Source: Chaetorhynchus papuensis (lineage: Eukaryota; Chordata; Aves; Passeriformes; Rhipiduridae). From it: a stretch of 64,000 nucleotides of DNA. The notes under the pieces are model-generated. The model ran no database searches, was not told the origin of the DNA, and saw only the letters and a program-made list of their open reading frames with translations. Where the stretch lies: NCBI GenBank assembly GCA_013396525.1, contig VWYX01001154.1, positions 1-64,000 on the forward strand, read 5' to 3'. This document shows positions 63,395-64,000 of this stretch, in pieces. The position numbers and the translations under genes were made by a program. Positions within the stretch are counted from its first letter, which is position 1. Each line of letters opens with the position of its first letter.

Positions 63395-64000
63395 CCACCA
63401 GAGCATCAGTAAAAAGAGTTTCCTGGGGAATATCCCACATTTGCAAGAAATATTGGCTGTAAAAATTAAGCTGATCTGTTGGCGACGCCTCTCAAAATAA
63501 GCCAGCTCCACATGGGTGCAGATGCCAAAACTGCCTGGGAAAGGGGAAAACCAGGTGGAATTAGTGTTTGTCTCCTATGGCATCTTCTCTCACTTATCTG
63601 TAAAAGTTTGGGGCAGGAACTGCCTTGCTATTAATTATTATTTGGCCAAGAAACAAATAATGGGATTAACTGGTGACTTGAATAAGCTACTCTGGGAGGC
63701 AAGCTAAAAGTGATTTCAAGTAATGCCCGCATGCTTCTTTGCCACTTTGGAGGTGACTTTTTCCAAGGAAGGACTTTGGAGCCCATGTGTTTTGACCCAA
63801 TAGCTGCCATTAATAAACCTGCTGCCTCGCTGGCAGACAGGCAGATGGGGCCCAGGCAGCAGCCCGATACATACTCTGGAAACCAGGGCAGGGATTCTTG
63901 GTAAAAGGGGGAAGATCTGAATTGTTGTTGTTCCACTGGATTACTGAAATAATTTATTGCAATGCTCCACCCTTATAATTAAAGCGCGGTGATGAAAGCA
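63395..64000. promoter_or_regulatory. Cluster of candidate conserved elements at the right edge
   Basis: An AT-rich run reaching the window end. It has GAATATCCCACATTTGC, AAATATTGGCTGTAAAAATT, CTATTAATTATTATTTGGCC, GCCATTAATAAACC and AAATAATTTATTGC. Open frames here are short. It may be part of a larger regulatory block continuing to the right. Confidence 0.45.

Noticed and set aside
27000..64000. Search for KLF17, DMAP1, ERI3 or RNF220 exons
   Set aside because: No translated segment matched the zinc-finger, exonuclease or RING sequences expected of these genes.

Overview
The window reads as avian (sauropsid) nuclear DNA, GC-rich and compact like a bird microchromosome. It has spliced vertebrate genes with short introns, a CR1 LINE 3' tail (about 55.02-55.15 kb), a probable avian LTR fragment (about 43.25-43.40 kb) and several CpG islands. 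No prokaryotic features, CRISPR arrays, tRNAs or rRNAs were seen. The species cannot be named from sequence alone.

Three protein-coding genes can be rebuilt exon by exon, all in the first 27 kb. ATP6V0B (+ strand, 2803-6018, exon 1 lies left of the window) encodes the V-ATPase c'' proteolipid. B4GALT2 (+ strand, coding 11482-14451, noncoding first exon in a CpG island at 8.55-9.2 kb) encodes a Golgi beta-1,4-galactosyltransferase of 373 residues. SLC6A9/GlyT1 (- strand, 26658-17714) encodes a 652-residue Na+/Cl- dependent glycine transporter, including a divergent 29-residue first exon. B4GALT2 and SLC6A9 converge tail to tail. The gene order ATP6V0B-B4GALT2-SLC6A9 matches human 1p34, except that the CCDC24 found there in human was not found here. 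The genes are functionally unrelated; the grouping is conserved synteny, not an operon.

From about 27 kb to the right end no coding gene could be supported. This 37 kb holds a strong CpG island at 32.74-33.83 kb (probably a distal SLC6A9 promoter on the minus strand), three weaker orphan CpG-rich patches (40.0, 41.6 and 48.1 kb), long degenerate CA/TG tracts (33.84-34.62 and 48.68-49.28 kb), two transposon remnants and a series of AT-rich, motif-dense stretches that look like conserved noncoding elements. The densest of these are at 52.15, 58.3, 59.7-60.1, 62.2 and 63.4-64.0 kb. In mammals this side of SLC6A9 leads through KLF17, DMAP1 and ERI3 to RNF220, so a regulatory domain of a neighbouring gene is the simplest explanation.

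No clearly new biological system was found. The most useful leads are the SLC6A9 promoter and first-exon architecture, with a perfect homeodomain-type palindrome and RFX X-boxes around it; a TATA-linked orphan ORF at 61.66-62.26 kb; and the noncoding-element clusters. Conservation statements are pattern-based guesses, because no alignment could be run.
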